Shown: piece by piece, positions 52,211-61,322 of the stretch
Numbering within the stretch: position 1 is the stretch's first letter
Layout of the letters: every line of letters begins with the position of its first letter
Assembly: GCF_021172145.1 (NCBI RefSeq)
Contig: NZ_CP089095.1
Span: 2,294,001-2,358,000, forward strand
Source of the DNA: Flavobacterium cyclinae
GTDB lineage: Bacteria > Bacteroidota > Bacteroidia > Flavobacteriales > Flavobacteriaceae
Length of the DNA stretch: 64,000 bases
Reading direction: 5' to 3'
Position numbers and translations under genes: made by a program
Notes under the pieces: generated by a model
Seen by the model: the letters and a program-made list of their open reading frames with translations, nothing else
What the model was told of the DNA's origin: nothing
Database searches by the model: none

Positions 52211-52738
52211 TTATAATTTATGATCTTCTAGATAATGATAAAATTCATCAAATATAATCTTAAACCAAACGGTGTAAGTATCAGGATTTAAAATCATATC
52301 TTCTTTGATAGCTTCAATGCTCATCCATTTCCAGTTTTCTACTTCTTCTGGATTTATAATTGGTGCTTCATTGTAATAACCAATCATCACATGGTCTAAT
52401 TCGTGTTCGGTTAACCCATTATCAAATGGCGCTTTGTAGATGAAATGAAATAATTCTTTTAAATTGGTTTGAAAACCCATTTCTTCAAACAAGCGACGCT
52501 TACCAGCTTCAATATTGGTTTCTCCAGCACGTTGATGACTACAACAAGTATTTGTCCATAAAAGGGGTGAATGATATTTGTGATGCGCACGTTGTTGCAA
52601 CATTACTTCATTTTTTTCATTCAAAACAAACACTGAAAAAGCCCTGTGTAAAACCGCTTTTTCATGTGCTTCCATCTTATTCATAAGCCCAATAGGCTCA
52701 TCTCTTTCATTAACTAAAATTACTTGTTCTTCTATCAT
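52211..52738 (-). CDS. idi: Isopentenyl-diphosphate delta-isomerase, type 1
   Basis: Starting at ATG 52738 the Nudix-fold enzyme has 175 residues and interconverts IPP and DMAPP for isoprenoid and quinone synthesis. Catalytic Cys66 lies in NTCCSHQ and Glu in EHELDHV (about 111-116); the Nudix-like stretch is EAGKRRLFEEMGF. A start seven codons upstream would lie next to or inside the promoter (52757-52764), so the shorter form is preferred. Confidence 0.92.
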   Translation of the reverse strand: MIEEQVILVNERDEPIGLMNKMEAHEKAVLHRAFSVFVLNEKNEVMLQQRAHHKYHSPLLWTNTCCSHQRAGETNIEAGKRRLFEEMGFQTNLKELFHFIYKAPFDNGLTEHELDHVMIGYYNEAPIINPEEVENWKWMSIEAIKEDMILNPDTYTVWFKIIFDEFYHYLEDHKL

Positions 52739-52756
52739 AGCATTGCGTATACGTTT

Positions 52757-52764
52757 CAAAAATA
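52757..52764 (-). promoter_or_regulatory. -7 element of idi
   Basis: The minus strand reads TATTTTTG, a perfect TAnnTTTG, 19 nt before ATG 52738. It decides against the upstream start. Confidence 0.6.
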
Positions 52765-52890
52765 CAAAAAAAGAAAGGATTAATTATTCGTTTTTAAGTT
52801 TGTGATAAGTTTAACGTATGTTGAATTATTGAATATTATGAATAAAATTAGAAATTCATATGACATTAGTAATCAATAACTTTTTTTTAC

Positions 52891-52898
52891 TATCTTTG
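52891..52898 (+). promoter_or_regulatory. -7 element of the cold-shock-domain gene
   Basis: TATCTTTG, a perfect TAnnTTTG, lies 128 nt before the start codon. It implies an untranslated leader of about 120 nt (to 53026), rich in T and with few stable stems, as seen for cold-shock mRNAs. Confidence 0.6.
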
Positions 52899-53026
52899 CG
52901 CCATTAGTAATGATATGAATTTCTTCTTGCAATACTTTGATTAAAAGTACTTTATAAATTCTTGTTTAGTTAGCTTGTGTTTTTTTATCTATTTACTTTT
53001 AAATTAATTTTAATATTTTTATTTAA

Positions 53027-53473
53027 ATGGCGAGACCACAAGAAACTTTTAACAAACGAGAACAAGAAAAATTAAAAGCACAAAAAAGAAAAGAAAAGCA
53101 AGAAAAAAAAGAAGCTCGTAAAGCTAATCCTAAATTATCAGGTGATGATTTGTATGTTTATGTTGATGAATATGGACATTTAACAAGCACACCACCAGAC
53201 CCTACAAAAAGAATTGAAGTAGATATTGAAAGTATTGAAATTGGTGTTTCTAGAAGAACTGAAAGTGAAGAAGTGCCAACTGAAAGAAGAGGAACTGTAG
53301 ATTTCTTTAACGAATCCAAAGGTTTTGGTTTTATAAAAGAAGTTGAAACTGGAGAAAAATACTTTGTTCATATTAGCGGTTTAATTGATAAAGTAATTGA
53401 AGGCAATTTAGTAACTTACGATTTAGAAAAAGGTGCTAAAGGCATGAATGCTGTAAACGTTAAAAAAATATAA
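53027..53473 (+). CDS. Cold-shock-domain protein with basic N-terminal extension
   Basis: The 148-residue protein has a C-terminal cold shock domain (about 87-148) with RNP1 KGFGFI and RNP2 KYFVHIS. The N-terminal half starts with a highly charged coiled region (NKREQEKLKAQKRKEKQEKK) and a linker. The domain binds single-stranded RNA or DNA; the basic coil may add RNA affinity or oligomerisation. This two-part form is known in Flavobacteria. The long leader suggests cold-dependent expression. Confidence 0.88.
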   Translation: MARPQETFNKREQEKLKAQKRKEKQEKKEARKANPKLSGDDLYVYVDEYGHLTSTPPDPTKRIEVDIESIEIGVSRRTESEEVPTERRGTVDFFNESKGFGFIKEVETGEKYFVHISGLIDKVIEGNLVTYDLEKGAKGMNAVNVKKI

Positions 53474-53503
53474 TTTCCCCCCTTTTTATCCCAAATTTCT
53501 TTA

Positions 53504-53530
53504 AATCACAGTGCAAGCTGTGATTTTTTT
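53504..53530 (+). terminator. Terminator of the cold-shock-domain gene
   Basis: A 9-bp perfect stem AAATCACAG / CTGTGATTT with loop TGCAAG is followed by T's on the plus strand; it also faces the stop of the FAD oxidoreductase gene. Confidence 0.82.
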
Positions 53531-55091
53531 ATTTCCCTAAACTCTCAGCAATTTTCAAGGCACATTTTTCACCATCAATTGCTGCTGAAATAATTCCGCC
53601 TGCATAACCTGCTCCTTCACCACAAGGATACAAACCTTTGATTTGAACATGTTCCAAAGAAAAGTGATCTCTTGGAATTCGTACAGGTGATGAAGTTCTA
53701 CTCTCTGGAGCATGTAAAATAGCTTCATTGGTCATGTAGCCTTTCATTGATTTTCCGAATTGTACAAAACCTTCTCGCATGATTTGAGTTAAAAATCTAG
53801 GAAAAACTTGTCCTAATTCTACTGGAGTAGTTCCTGGAACATAGGATGTTTTTGGAATGTCTTGAGAAACTTTATTTTGCGTAAAATCAACCATTCGTTG
53901 CGCTGGAACTTTTTGTGTTTTTCCTGCCAAATCCCAAGCTTTTTGTTCAATCGCTTTCTGAAACTCCATTCCAGCTAAAGGTCCAAATTTCTCAAATGGT
54001 TTAAAATCTTCTAATTTTAATTCCACCACAATTCCAGAATTGGCAGTTGCTTGGTCACGTTTTGAAGGTGACCATCCGTTGGTAACTACTTCACCTGGAG
54101 CTGTAGCGCAAGGCGCAATTACACCACCTGGACACATACAAAACGAATACATACCACGACCATTTACTTGTTTTACAATCGAATAAGGCGCTGGCGGTAA
54201 ATAATCACCACGAAAATCACATGAATATTGAATTTGGTCTATCAATTCTTGTGGATGTTCAGCACGAACCCCTAAAGCAAAAGGTTTTGCTTCGATATGA
54301 ATCCCTTTTTTATGTAATAGTTCAAAAATATCACGAGCGGAATGTCCCGTAGCTAAAATCACTTTGTTGGCCGAAATGACATCACCATTTTGAATAACGA
54401 CACCTTGCATTTCATTGTTCTTAATAACGAAATCAGTAACGCGAGTTTCAAACAAAACTTGTCCGCCACATGCGATGATTTTTTCGCGAATATCTTGAAT
54501 GATTTGGGGTAATTTGTTAGTTCCAATATGCGGATGGGCTTCAACCATAATATCAGGTGTTGCACCAAATCCTACTAAAAGAGCTAAAATTCGATCTACA
54601 TCTCCACGTTTTTTAGAACGAGTATATAATTTTCCATCAGAATACGTTCCGGCTCCACCTTCACCAAAACAATAATTAGAATTTTCGTTTACGATACCAT
54701 CACGATTAATTGCTTTCAAATCACGACGACGACCACGAACATCTTTTCCGCGCTCCAAAACGATAGGTTTTAAACCTAATTCAATTAATTGCAAAGCAGC
54801 AAATAATCCCGCCGGACCAGCACCAACAACAATTACTTCTTGTTTATTCGAAACATTAGGATAATCAGGTAATTCAATTTTTTGGGCTACAAAAGGTTCG
54901 CCAACTAAAAATATATTGGCTTTAATATTAATTTTTATTGCTTTCTGACGGGCATCAATCGAACGTTTTACAACTACCACTTTCTGAATTTCTTTTGGGC
55001 TAACCTGAAATAACTTGGCAACATGTTGGGCTAACAAAATTTCATTTGCTGCTACTTCGGGTGAAACTTGAAATTGTAATTCGCGTGGCAT
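53529..55091 (-). CDS. FAD-dependent oxidoreductase
   Basis: The 520-residue protein has an N-terminal 75-residue cap-like region, the dinucleotide-binding GAGPAGLFAALQL (about 92-104) with the downstream GKDVRGRRRDLK, and NYCFGEGGAGTYSDGKL, which marks the family annotated as NAD(P)/FAD-dependent or BFD-like. The C-terminal VKGLYPCGEGAGYAGGI-type motif closes the FAD site. The substrate is unknown. It lies 24 nt after the DUF2891 gene and is probably co-transcribed. Confidence 0.88.
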   Translation of the reverse strand: MPRELQFQVSPEVAANEILLAQHVAKLFQVSPKEIQKVVVVKRSIDARQKAIKINIKANIFLVGEPFVAQKIELPDYPNVSNKQEVIVVGAGPAGLFAALQLIELGLKPIVLERGKDVRGRRRDLKAINRDGIVNENSNYCFGEGGAGTYSDGKLYTRSKKRGDVDRILALLVGFGATPDIMVEAHPHIGTNKLPQIIQDIREKIIACGGQVLFETRVTDFVIKNNEMQGVVIQNGDVISANKVILATGHSARDIFELLHKKGIHIEAKPFALGVRAEHPQELIDQIQYSCDFRGDYLPPAPYSIVKQVNGRGMYSFCMCPGGVIAPCATAPGEVVTNGWSPSKRDQATANSGIVVELKLEDFKPFEKFGPLAGMEFQKAIEQKAWDLAGKTQKVPAQRMVDFTQNKVSQDIPKTSYVPGTTPVELGQVFPRFLTQIMREGFVQFGKSMKGYMTNEAILHAPESRTSSPVRIPRDHFSLEHVQIKGLYPCGEGAGYAGGIISAAIDGEKCALKIAESLGK

Positions 55092-55115
55092 AATCTAAAT
55101 ATTTCGGCAAATATA

Positions 55116-56174
55116 CTACTTGATTTTCGATTTTTCCTCAAAAGCACGCAACGCAAAAGAAGCCAACCAATGTTCGCCTTCGTAATTACCATCTACAATA
55201 GAAGGTAATGAGAAAGACAAATGTTTATCTGCCAAAGGCTTCAAATGCGAAAATTGTTGAGGATACTGCTGAATTAAAAAGTAGATATTCCAAGCTCGGC
55301 TGAAATTCAAACCATCTAAATGCACTAAATGACCATCGGTTCTATCAGATACACGCGCTACTTCCCATTGCCATTTTTTTGAAAACAATTGGGGTGCAAA
55401 TTTTTTCAACCAAGGAAGAAATTCATTTTGAGGTAAAATACGTTGCATAATCGCGATTTCTTCCATACAAGGTGATAAAAAATCGGTTCCGCTAGGTTCC
55501 CAATAAAACGGACAATTTTCATCATTTAAAAATAAGCGTTTGGCATGTTTTTGAATACTTTCTTGCAACTCTATATTCTTTGAAAAAACTGCATAATCCC
55601 AAGCAAATGTTAATCCAAAAGCTGTATTTGAATGCGTTCCCACACGTATTGGATAAAGTAATTTTGGCAAAAACTCAAGATATCGTTTTATAATTAAATC
55701 GGTTAATGGATGTAAATTTTGAGCTAATTCTTTGGCAAAAGGTTCATTCGAAAGTTCCAACTCATGCTGTAATTTGAGTAACCAATTCCATCCATAAGTA
55801 CGCTCAAAGGATTTCTCATGTGTTTTTTCAAAATAGGCTATTTCTTGAGCAATATTTTCTTTTGAAAGATTGATTTGTAACTTTTCGATGATTTGCTCCC
55901 GATCTTTTATGTCTTTAAAATTAGTTAACAAATACACCAAACTCCAATGACCATGCACCGAAGAATGCCAATCAAAACAACCATAAAACGCAGGATGTAA
56001 AGCTTTTGGCGACAATAATTCAGTTTCATTCAATAAAAGTTGGTTGAGTTTGTTTGGATATTCTTGTTGCAAACATTTCACTGGCAAACTCGCCAAATGA
56101 TTCGCTTGTTCTAATGTGAGTTGTTGAGAAAACGCAAAAGTTCCAACAAAAAGTAAGGCAAATACAACTTTCAT
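55116..56174 (-). CDS. DUF2891-family secreted protein
   Basis: The 352-residue protein has a signal peptide cut after FAFSQ and an alpha-helical, toroid-like sequence with conserved FYGCFDWHSSVHGHW, RTYGWNWLLKL, GTHSNTAFGLTFAWDYA and EPSGTDFLSPC. These match DUF2891, whose fold is thought to resemble glycosidase alpha/alpha barrels. Several His, Asp and Trp residues could form a sugar-binding or catalytic site, but function is unproved. Its -7 element (56191-56198) faces that of the next gene. Confidence 0.85.
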   Translation of the reverse strand: MKVVFALLFVGTFAFSQQLTLEQANHLASLPVKCLQQEYPNKLNQLLLNETELLSPKALHPAFYGCFDWHSSVHGHWSLVYLLTNFKDIKDREQIIEKLQINLSKENIAQEIAYFEKTHEKSFERTYGWNWLLKLQHELELSNEPFAKELAQNLHPLTDLIIKRYLEFLPKLLYPIRVGTHSNTAFGLTFAWDYAVFSKNIELQESIQKHAKRLFLNDENCPFYWEPSGTDFLSPCMEEIAIMQRILPQNEFLPWLKKFAPQLFSKKWQWEVARVSDRTDGHLVHLDGLNFSRAWNIYFLIQQYPQQFSHLKPLADKHLSFSLPSIVDGNYEGEHWLASFALRAFEEKSKIK

Positions 56175-56190
56175 ATCTATTTAGTTTTTT

Positions 56191-56198
56191 CAAATGTA
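56191..56198 (-). promoter_or_regulatory. -7 element of the DUF2891 gene
   Basis: The minus strand reads TACATTTG, a perfect TAnnTTTG, 17 nt before ATG 56174. Confidence 0.6.
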
Positions 56199-56207
56199 CT
56201 AAAAACT

Positions 56208-56215
56208 TACCTTTG
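56208..56215 (+). promoter_or_regulatory. -7 element of the 80-aa gene
   Basis: TACCTTTG, a perfect TAnnTTTG, lies 17 nt before ATG 56233. It is only 9 nt from the divergent element, so the two promoters overlap. Confidence 0.6.
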
Positions 56216-56232
56216 ATTTTTAATTTGAAAAC

Positions 56233-56475
56233 ATGAACCGAAAAATAAAACTCATTTGGGATTTTAGAGGAGAAGCTGCAGCTAAAACAGCCGAACACCA
56301 TGATATTCATCTGAATGAATACTTAGAAAAAGAAAAAATCACATTAGAAAAAACGGGTTTTGAAATCATCAATGAGATGCATGCCATTGCTTTTATTGTA
56401 GTAGAAGAAAAAGACATGATTACATTTAGAGACATTTTAAAACCACATCGTGGTGAAATTTATAATGCAAATTAA
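56233..56475 (+). CDS. Conserved hypothetical protein
   Basis: The 80-residue soluble protein has an alpha/beta pattern (KLIWDFRGEAAAKTAEHHDIHLNE as two elements, then AIAFIVVEEKDM and a Pro-His turn KPHRGE). It resembles a small ferredoxin-like fold. I know it only as hypothetical. It is followed 3 nt later by the DUF983 gene, so they form a pair. Confidence 0.7.
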   Translation: MNRKIKLIWDFRGEAAAKTAEHHDIHLNEYLEKEKITLEKTGFEIINEMHAIAFIVVEEKDMITFRDILKPHRGEIYNAN

Positions 56476-56478
56476 TTT

Positions 56479-56841
56479 ATGATTTCAACACTAATCAATA
56501 TGTTCGGGAATAAATGTCCCAATTGTAACAAAGGAAAGATTTTTGAAAAAGGATTATTACATTTCAGTTTTCGTTTCCCAAAAATGCATGAAAATTGCTC
56601 CAATTGTGGAACCAAATTTGAAAAAGAACCCGGTTTTTTCTTTGGTGCCATGTTTGTGAGTTATGCACTAGGTGTGGCAGAAGCCTTAATTACCTATTTT
56701 ATCTGCATGCCATTTTTTGAAGAAACTTTTGATTTAAGGATAATTCCAATAATTGGAACGGTGATTTTAAGTTTAACTTTAGTCAACATCAAACTTTCTA
56801 GAATCATTTGGATTTATATTTTTAAAGAATATTCTGTGTAA
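56479..56841 (+). CDS. DUF983 zinc-ribbon membrane protein
   Basis: The 120-residue protein begins with a zinc ribbon (KCPNCNKGKIF ... CSNCGTKFEKEPG, four Cys in two CxxC pairs, about 13-46) and continues with two transmembrane segments (about 55-78 and 88-108). This is the DUF983 plan; the motif EPGFFFGAMFVSY is typical. Function is unknown. Confidence 0.85.
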   Translation: MISTLINMFGNKCPNCNKGKIFEKGLLHFSFRFPKMHENCSNCGTKFEKEPGFFFGAMFVSYALGVAEALITYFICMPFFEETFDLRIIPIIGTVILSLTLVNIKLSRIIWIYIFKEYSV

Positions 56842-56846
56842 AAAGA

Positions 56847-56878
56847 AAATCCAAACTCTATAAATAGAGTTTGGATTT
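56847..56878 (+). terminator. Bidirectional terminator between DUF983 and recQ
   Basis: A 15-bp perfect stem AAATCCAAACTCTAT / ATAGAGTTTGGATTT with an AA loop lies between the two converging stops, with weak T-runs on both sides. Confidence 0.85.
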
Positions 56879-56896
56879 ATATTTTAAAATCAAGAA

Positions 56897-59092
56897 TTAA
56901 TTCGCTACTTCGCTAATAAATTTAATTCGCATCAAACGTAATTCTTCAGTATCGTAATCACCGTCGAATTCTTTCAACGCCAAATCAATTTTATCCGATT
57001 CGGATTCCATGAAATAATCGTGAATTTCTTCTTGTTGGTCTTCATCTAAAATTTCGTCAATCCAATATTTGATATTCAATTTGGTTCCCGAATAAACAAT
57101 TTGTTCCATCTCTTTCAACAAACCATCCATATCTAACCCTTTTGCTTTAGCGATGTCATCTAATCCCAACTTTCTATCTACATTCTGAATGATATACAAC
57201 TTCAATCCAGAATTAGCCCCAGTTGATTTCACTACTAAATCATCTGGACGAATAATATCGTTATCTTCAACATATCGACTGATCAAATCAACAAATGGCT
57301 TTCCATATTTTTTGGCTTTCCCTTCTCCTACTCCGTGCACATTACTCAACTCATCAATAGAAATTGGATATTTCAACGCCATATCTTCCAAAGAAGGATC
57401 TTGGAAAATAACAAATGGAGGCACACCTAATTTTTTAGCTTCTTTCTTACGTAAATCACGTAACATAGCCATTAAGGCTTCGTCTGCTGTTCCAGAAGAT
57501 TTTGCTGCAGTTACAATCGCTTCATCTTCTTCCTCATTGTATTCATGATCTTCTGACATCATAAAAGATTCTGGCTTTTTAAGGAACTCTTCTCCTTTTT
57601 TAGCCATTTTCAAAACGCCATACGTTTCAATATCTTTTGTTAGCAATCCTGACACTAAAACTTGTCGAATTAAAGCCATCCAATATTTCTCATCAAAAGA
57701 GGCACCTGATCCAAAACAAGGTAGAGCATCAATCTTTTGAGCTTTTATAACCGCATTAATTTTGCCAACTAACGCTAAAACCACTTCTTTAGATTTAAAT
57801 AATTGCTTGGTTTCTTGAACTACCTTTAATAAAGTAACCACTTGGTCTTGCGCTTCAACTTTCTTCTTCGGATTACGAACGTTGTCATCCATGTCTGCCC
57901 CTTCACCGTTTACATCGTCGAATTCTTCACCAAAATAATGCAATAAGAATTTACGACGAGACATAGAAGTTTCAGCATACGCTACCACTTCTTGTAACAA
58001 AGCAAAACCGATTTCTTGTTCCGCAACCGGTTTTCCAGAGAGGAATTTTTCTAACTTCTCAATATCTTTATAGGAATAGTATGCTAAACAATGTCCTTCA
58101 CCACCATCACGACCAGCACGACCTGTTTCTTGGTAGTAACTTTCTAAAGATTTTGGAATATCATGGTGAATTACATAACGAACATCGGGTTTATCGATTC
58201 CCATACCAAAGGCTATAGTTGCCACTACAACCTCAACATCCTCCATCAAAAACATATCTTGATGTTTGGCACGTGTTTTAGCATCTAAACCCGCATGATA
58301 TGGAACAGCACTAATACCATTAACCTGTAAAACTTGGGCAATTTCTTCCACTTTTTTACGGCTCAAACAGTAAATTACACCTGATTTTCCTTTATGTTGT
58401 TTGATGAATCGAATAATATCCGATTCTACATTTTTAGTTTTTGTACGTACTTCGTAATATAAGTTGGGACGGTTAAATGATGCTTTGAATGTATTGGCAT
58501 CTGGCATGTCCAAGTTTTTCAAGATATCTTCTTGAACTTTTGGAGTTGCTGTTGCGGTTAAACCAATCATAGGCACATCACCTAATTGGCGCACTATATT
58601 TCTTAGATTACGATATTCTGGACGGAAATCATGTCCCCATTCTGAAATACAATGGGCTTCGTCTATAGCAACAAAAGATAGTTTTACACTATTTAAAAAC
58701 TCAATATATTCTTCTTTTGTTAGAGATTCTGGAGCAACATATAACAATTTCGTAATACCAGAAGTAATGTCTTTTTTTACCTGATTAACTTCTGTTTTAT
58801 TTAACGAAGAGTTCAAAACATGAGCAATACCGGGTTCAGAACTCAAGCTTCGTATTGCGTCTACTTGGTTTTTCATTAAGGCAATTAATGGAGAAACCAC
58901 AATTGCAGTTCCGTCTAACACTAATGCTGGCAATTGATAACAAAGTGACTTACCACCGCCTGTTGGCATAATTACAAAAGTATTATTTCCGGTAATGATA
59001 CTTTTAACCACTTGTTCTTGAAGACCTTTGAATTGGTTAAAACCAAAATATCTCTTTAATTCTTTATGTAAATCAATTTCGTTTGGATTCAT
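56897..59092 (-). CDS. recQ: ATP-dependent DNA helicase RecQ
   Basis: The 731-residue helicase has motif I PTGGGKSLCYQLP (about 43-55), motif II AIDEAHCISEWGHDFRPEY, motif VI QETGRAGRDG, the RQC zinc-binding and winged-helix region, and an HRDC-like domain (about 520-600). A further C-terminal 130 residues resemble an extra helix-hairpin or acid-rich tail (DDYDTEELRLMRIKF region) often seen in Bacteroidota RecQ. It unwinds DNA in recombination and repair. It diverges from kpsF. Confidence 0.93.
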   Translation of the reverse strand: MNPNEIDLHKELKRYFGFNQFKGLQEQVVKSIITGNNTFVIMPTGGGKSLCYQLPALVLDGTAIVVSPLIALMKNQVDAIRSLSSEPGIAHVLNSSLNKTEVNQVKKDITSGITKLLYVAPESLTKEEYIEFLNSVKLSFVAIDEAHCISEWGHDFRPEYRNLRNIVRQLGDVPMIGLTATATPKVQEDILKNLDMPDANTFKASFNRPNLYYEVRTKTKNVESDIIRFIKQHKGKSGVIYCLSRKKVEEIAQVLQVNGISAVPYHAGLDAKTRAKHQDMFLMEDVEVVVATIAFGMGIDKPDVRYVIHHDIPKSLESYYQETGRAGRDGGEGHCLAYYSYKDIEKLEKFLSGKPVAEQEIGFALLQEVVAYAETSMSRRKFLLHYFGEEFDDVNGEGADMDDNVRNPKKKVEAQDQVVTLLKVVQETKQLFKSKEVVLALVGKINAVIKAQKIDALPCFGSGASFDEKYWMALIRQVLVSGLLTKDIETYGVLKMAKKGEEFLKKPESFMMSEDHEYNEEEDEAIVTAAKSSGTADEALMAMLRDLRKKEAKKLGVPPFVIFQDPSLEDMALKYPISIDELSNVHGVGEGKAKKYGKPFVDLISRYVEDNDIIRPDDLVVKSTGANSGLKLYIIQNVDRKLGLDDIAKAKGLDMDGLLKEMEQIVYSGTKLNIKYWIDEILDEDQQEEIHDYFMESESDKIDLALKEFDGDYDTEELRLMRIKFISEVAN

Positions 59093-59114
59093 TCTCTATT
59101 AATATGATTTTACC

Positions 59115-59122
59115 TAAATTTG
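59115..59122 (+). promoter_or_regulatory. -7 element of the kpsF-tatC operon
   Basis: TAAATTTG, a perfect TAnnTTTG, lies 55 nt before the TTG start of kpsF. It touches the divergent recQ element. Confidence 0.6.
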
Positions 59123-59130
59123 CAAACATA
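59123..59130 (-). promoter_or_regulatory. -7 element of recQ
   Basis: The minus strand reads TATGTTTG, a perfect TAnnTTTG, 30 nt before ATG 59092. Together with the kpsF element it forms the near-palindrome TAAATTTGCAAACATA. Confidence 0.6.
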
Positions 59131-59177
59131 AAGATACAATTTTCTTTAATACACACAAATTTTTTAATCTATCTATT

Positions 59178-60143
59178 TTGAGCACAACAAATACGATTTT
59201 AGCAACTGCAAAAAGAACACTGCTTTCTGAGAGCAAGAGCATTGAAAACTTAATTAATTACCTTGATGAAGACTTTGCCAAAAGTGTTTCAGAAATCTAC
59301 AATACTAAAGGAAGATTAGTAGTAACAGGAATTGGTAAAAGTGCATTAATCGCTCAAAAGATTGTGGCTACTTTAAATTCTACAGGAACACCTTCAATGT
59401 TTTTACATGCAGCAGAGGCGGTTCATGGTGATTTAGGTATGGTACAACCAGAAGACATCATTATTTGCATTTCTAAAAGCGGTAACAGTCCAGAAATCAA
59501 AGTATTAGTTCCGTTATTAAAGCGTTTTGGCAATACACTTATCGGAATGACCGCAGATAAAAATTCATTTTTAGGAAAAGAATCGCATTATATTTTGCAT
59601 GCTTATGTAGAAAATGAAGCATGTCCAAACAACTTAGCACCAACCAATAGTACCACTGCTCAATTAGTACTTGGAGATGCGTTAGCGGTTTGTTTGATGG
59701 AAATGCGCAATTTTAAAAGTGAAGACTTTGCAGTGTATCATCCTGGCGGTGCTTTAGGAAAAAAATTATTGTTGCGTGTAAAAGATATGTTAGATACCAC
59801 TCACAAACCTATGGTAACTCCAGATGCCTCAATCAAGAAAGTAATAATGGAGATTTCAGAAAAACGCTTGGGAGTAACAGCAGTTATTGAAAACAATCAA
59901 GTTGTTGGAATTGTTACAGATGGAGACATTCGTCGTATGTTAAACGATCGCGATACGTTTTCTGATTTGTCAGCAAAAGATATCATGACGAAAAACCCAA
60001 AACACATCAACTCTTCAATTTTGGTTTCAGAAGCTTTAAATATTTTAGAAAACAATTCCATTACACAATTAGTGGTAATTGATGAAAATGAATATAAAGG
60101 AATACTTCACTTACACGATATTTTAAAAGAAGGAATCGTATAA
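59178..60143 (+). CDS. kdsD: Arabinose-5-phosphate isomerase (KpsF/KdsD type)
   Basis: The 321-residue protein starts at TTG 59178; no in-frame ATG precedes the SIS domain, and the resulting N-terminus MSTTNTILATAKRTL matches the family. The SIS domain (about 35-170) has VVTGIGKSALIAQKI and SKSGNSPE; two CBS domains (about 205-321) follow. It makes arabinose-5-phosphate for KDO in LPS core synthesis. It overlaps tatC by one base (TAATG) and heads the operon. Confidence 0.92.
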   Translation: MSTTNTILATAKRTLLSESKSIENLINYLDEDFAKSVSEIYNTKGRLVVTGIGKSALIAQKIVATLNSTGTPSMFLHAAEAVHGDLGMVQPEDIIICISKSGNSPEIKVLVPLLKRFGNTLIGMTADKNSFLGKESHYILHAYVENEACPNNLAPTNSTTAQLVLGDALAVCLMEMRNFKSEDFAVYHPGGALGKKLLLRVKDMLDTTHKPMVTPDASIKKVIMEISEKRLGVTAVIENNQVVGIVTDGDIRRMLNDRDTFSDLSAKDIMTKNPKHINSSILVSEALNILENNSITQLVVIDENEYKGILHLHDILKEGIV

Positions 60144-60964
60144 TGGCAGAAAAAAACATAAAAGAGATGTCATTTTTAGATCATCTCGAAGAATTACGCT
60201 GGTTATTAGTTAGAAGTTCGGCAGCCATTTTATTATGTGCCGTTGTTGCTTTCTTTTTTAGCGACTTTATTTTTAACGAAATCATTTTTGGACCTAAAAG
60301 TCCCGATTTTATTACGTATCAGTTTTTTTGCGATTTAGGAAAACAATTTAATTTAGGAGATACTATGTGTATAACCGAAATCAATTTACCCATTCAAAAT
60401 CGTGAAATGGGCGGACAATTTTCGATGCACATGTGGACCTCTATAACTGTTGGGTTTATTTTCGCATTTCCATTCATGTTGTGGGAAATTTGGAAATTCA
60501 TCAGTCCAGCATTGTATGAAAACGAAAAAAAATATGCGGCTTCATTTATTATAATCTCATCCATTTTGTTCTTTATTGGTGTTTTATTTGGTTATTATTT
60601 AATAGCGCCATTATCTGTTCAATTCTTTGCAAGTTATATTGTAAGCCCTGAAATCAATAACTCTATAGACATTGATTCGTATATCAGTTTAATGAAAACA
60701 TCAGCAATTGCAAGTGGATTATTGTTTGAATTACCAATCATTATTTTCTTCTTAACTAAAATAGGTTTGGTAAATCCAGAATTTTTAAGAAAATACAGAA
60801 AATACACTTTAGTAATTGTTTTAATATTATCTGCAATTATTACACCACCAGACGTTATTAGTCAAATCATTGTAGCTATTCCTATTATGATCTTATATGA
60901 GGCTAGTATTTTGATTAGTGTTTTAGTTGTAAAAGCGCAAGAAAAAGAAAAATTAAAAGCATAA
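60143..60964 (+). CDS. tatC: Twin-arginine translocase subunit TatC
   Basis: The 273-residue inner-membrane protein has six transmembrane segments and the TatC signature: MSFLDHLEELRWLLVRS at the N-terminus and SPALYENEKKYA with the conserved Glu-Lys region, then IITPPDVISQIIVAIPIMILYE. It binds signal peptides of folded proteins for export. An extra loop with three Cys (FFCDLGKQF, TMCITEI, near residues 68-85) follows TM1. Other tat genes are not in the window. Confidence 0.95.
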   Translation: MAEKNIKEMSFLDHLEELRWLLVRSSAAILLCAVVAFFFSDFIFNEIIFGPKSPDFITYQFFCDLGKQFNLGDTMCITEINLPIQNREMGGQFSMHMWTSITVGFIFAFPFMLWEIWKFISPALYENEKKYAASFIIISSILFFIGVLFGYYLIAPLSVQFFASYIVSPEINNSIDIDSYISLMKTSAIASGLLFELPIIIFFLTKIGLVNPEFLRKYRKYTLVIVLILSAIITPPDVISQIIVAIPIMILYEASILISVLVVKAQEKEKLKA

Positions 60965-60968
60965 AAAA

Positions 60969-61322
60969 ATGGCAGATTTAGTAAAAGAATTCAATGATTA
61001 TCGTTCTAAAATGAACGAAAAATTATTAGCCGATAACAATAAAGTTATTAAAAGAATTTTCAATGTAGATACCAATGCCTACATGGAAGGTGCTTTAGAT
61101 GTAAAAACAAAAGAGTTATTAGGCTTAGTTGCTTCGGCAGTTTTGCGTTGTGACGATTGTATAAAATACCATTTAGAAACAGCTTATAAAAACGGAGTAA
61201 ACAAAGAAGAAATGATGGAGGCTATGGGAATTGCCACTTTAGTTGGTGGAACTATCGTAATTCCCCATTTGAGACGTGCTTATGAATTTTGGGAAGCTTT
61301 GGAGAATGAGCCAATGAGCTAA
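60969..61322 (+). CDS. Carboxymuconolactone decarboxylase/AhpD-family protein
   Basis: The 117-residue helical protein has the AhpD-type motif LRCDDCIKYHLETAYKNG (CxxC with His three residues on) in the all-alpha CMD fold, and ends in a helix LRRAYEFWEALENEPMS. The redox motif suggests peroxidase or thiol-disulfide activity; the substrate is unknown. It is 4 nt after tatC. The last residues and the stop codon belong to the octamer array. Confidence 0.88.
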   Translation: MADLVKEFNDYRSKMNEKLLADNNKVIKRIFNVDTNAYMEGALDVKTKELLGLVASAVLRCDDCIKYHLETAYKNGVNKEEMMEAMGIATLVGGTIVIPHLRRAYEFWEALENEPMS

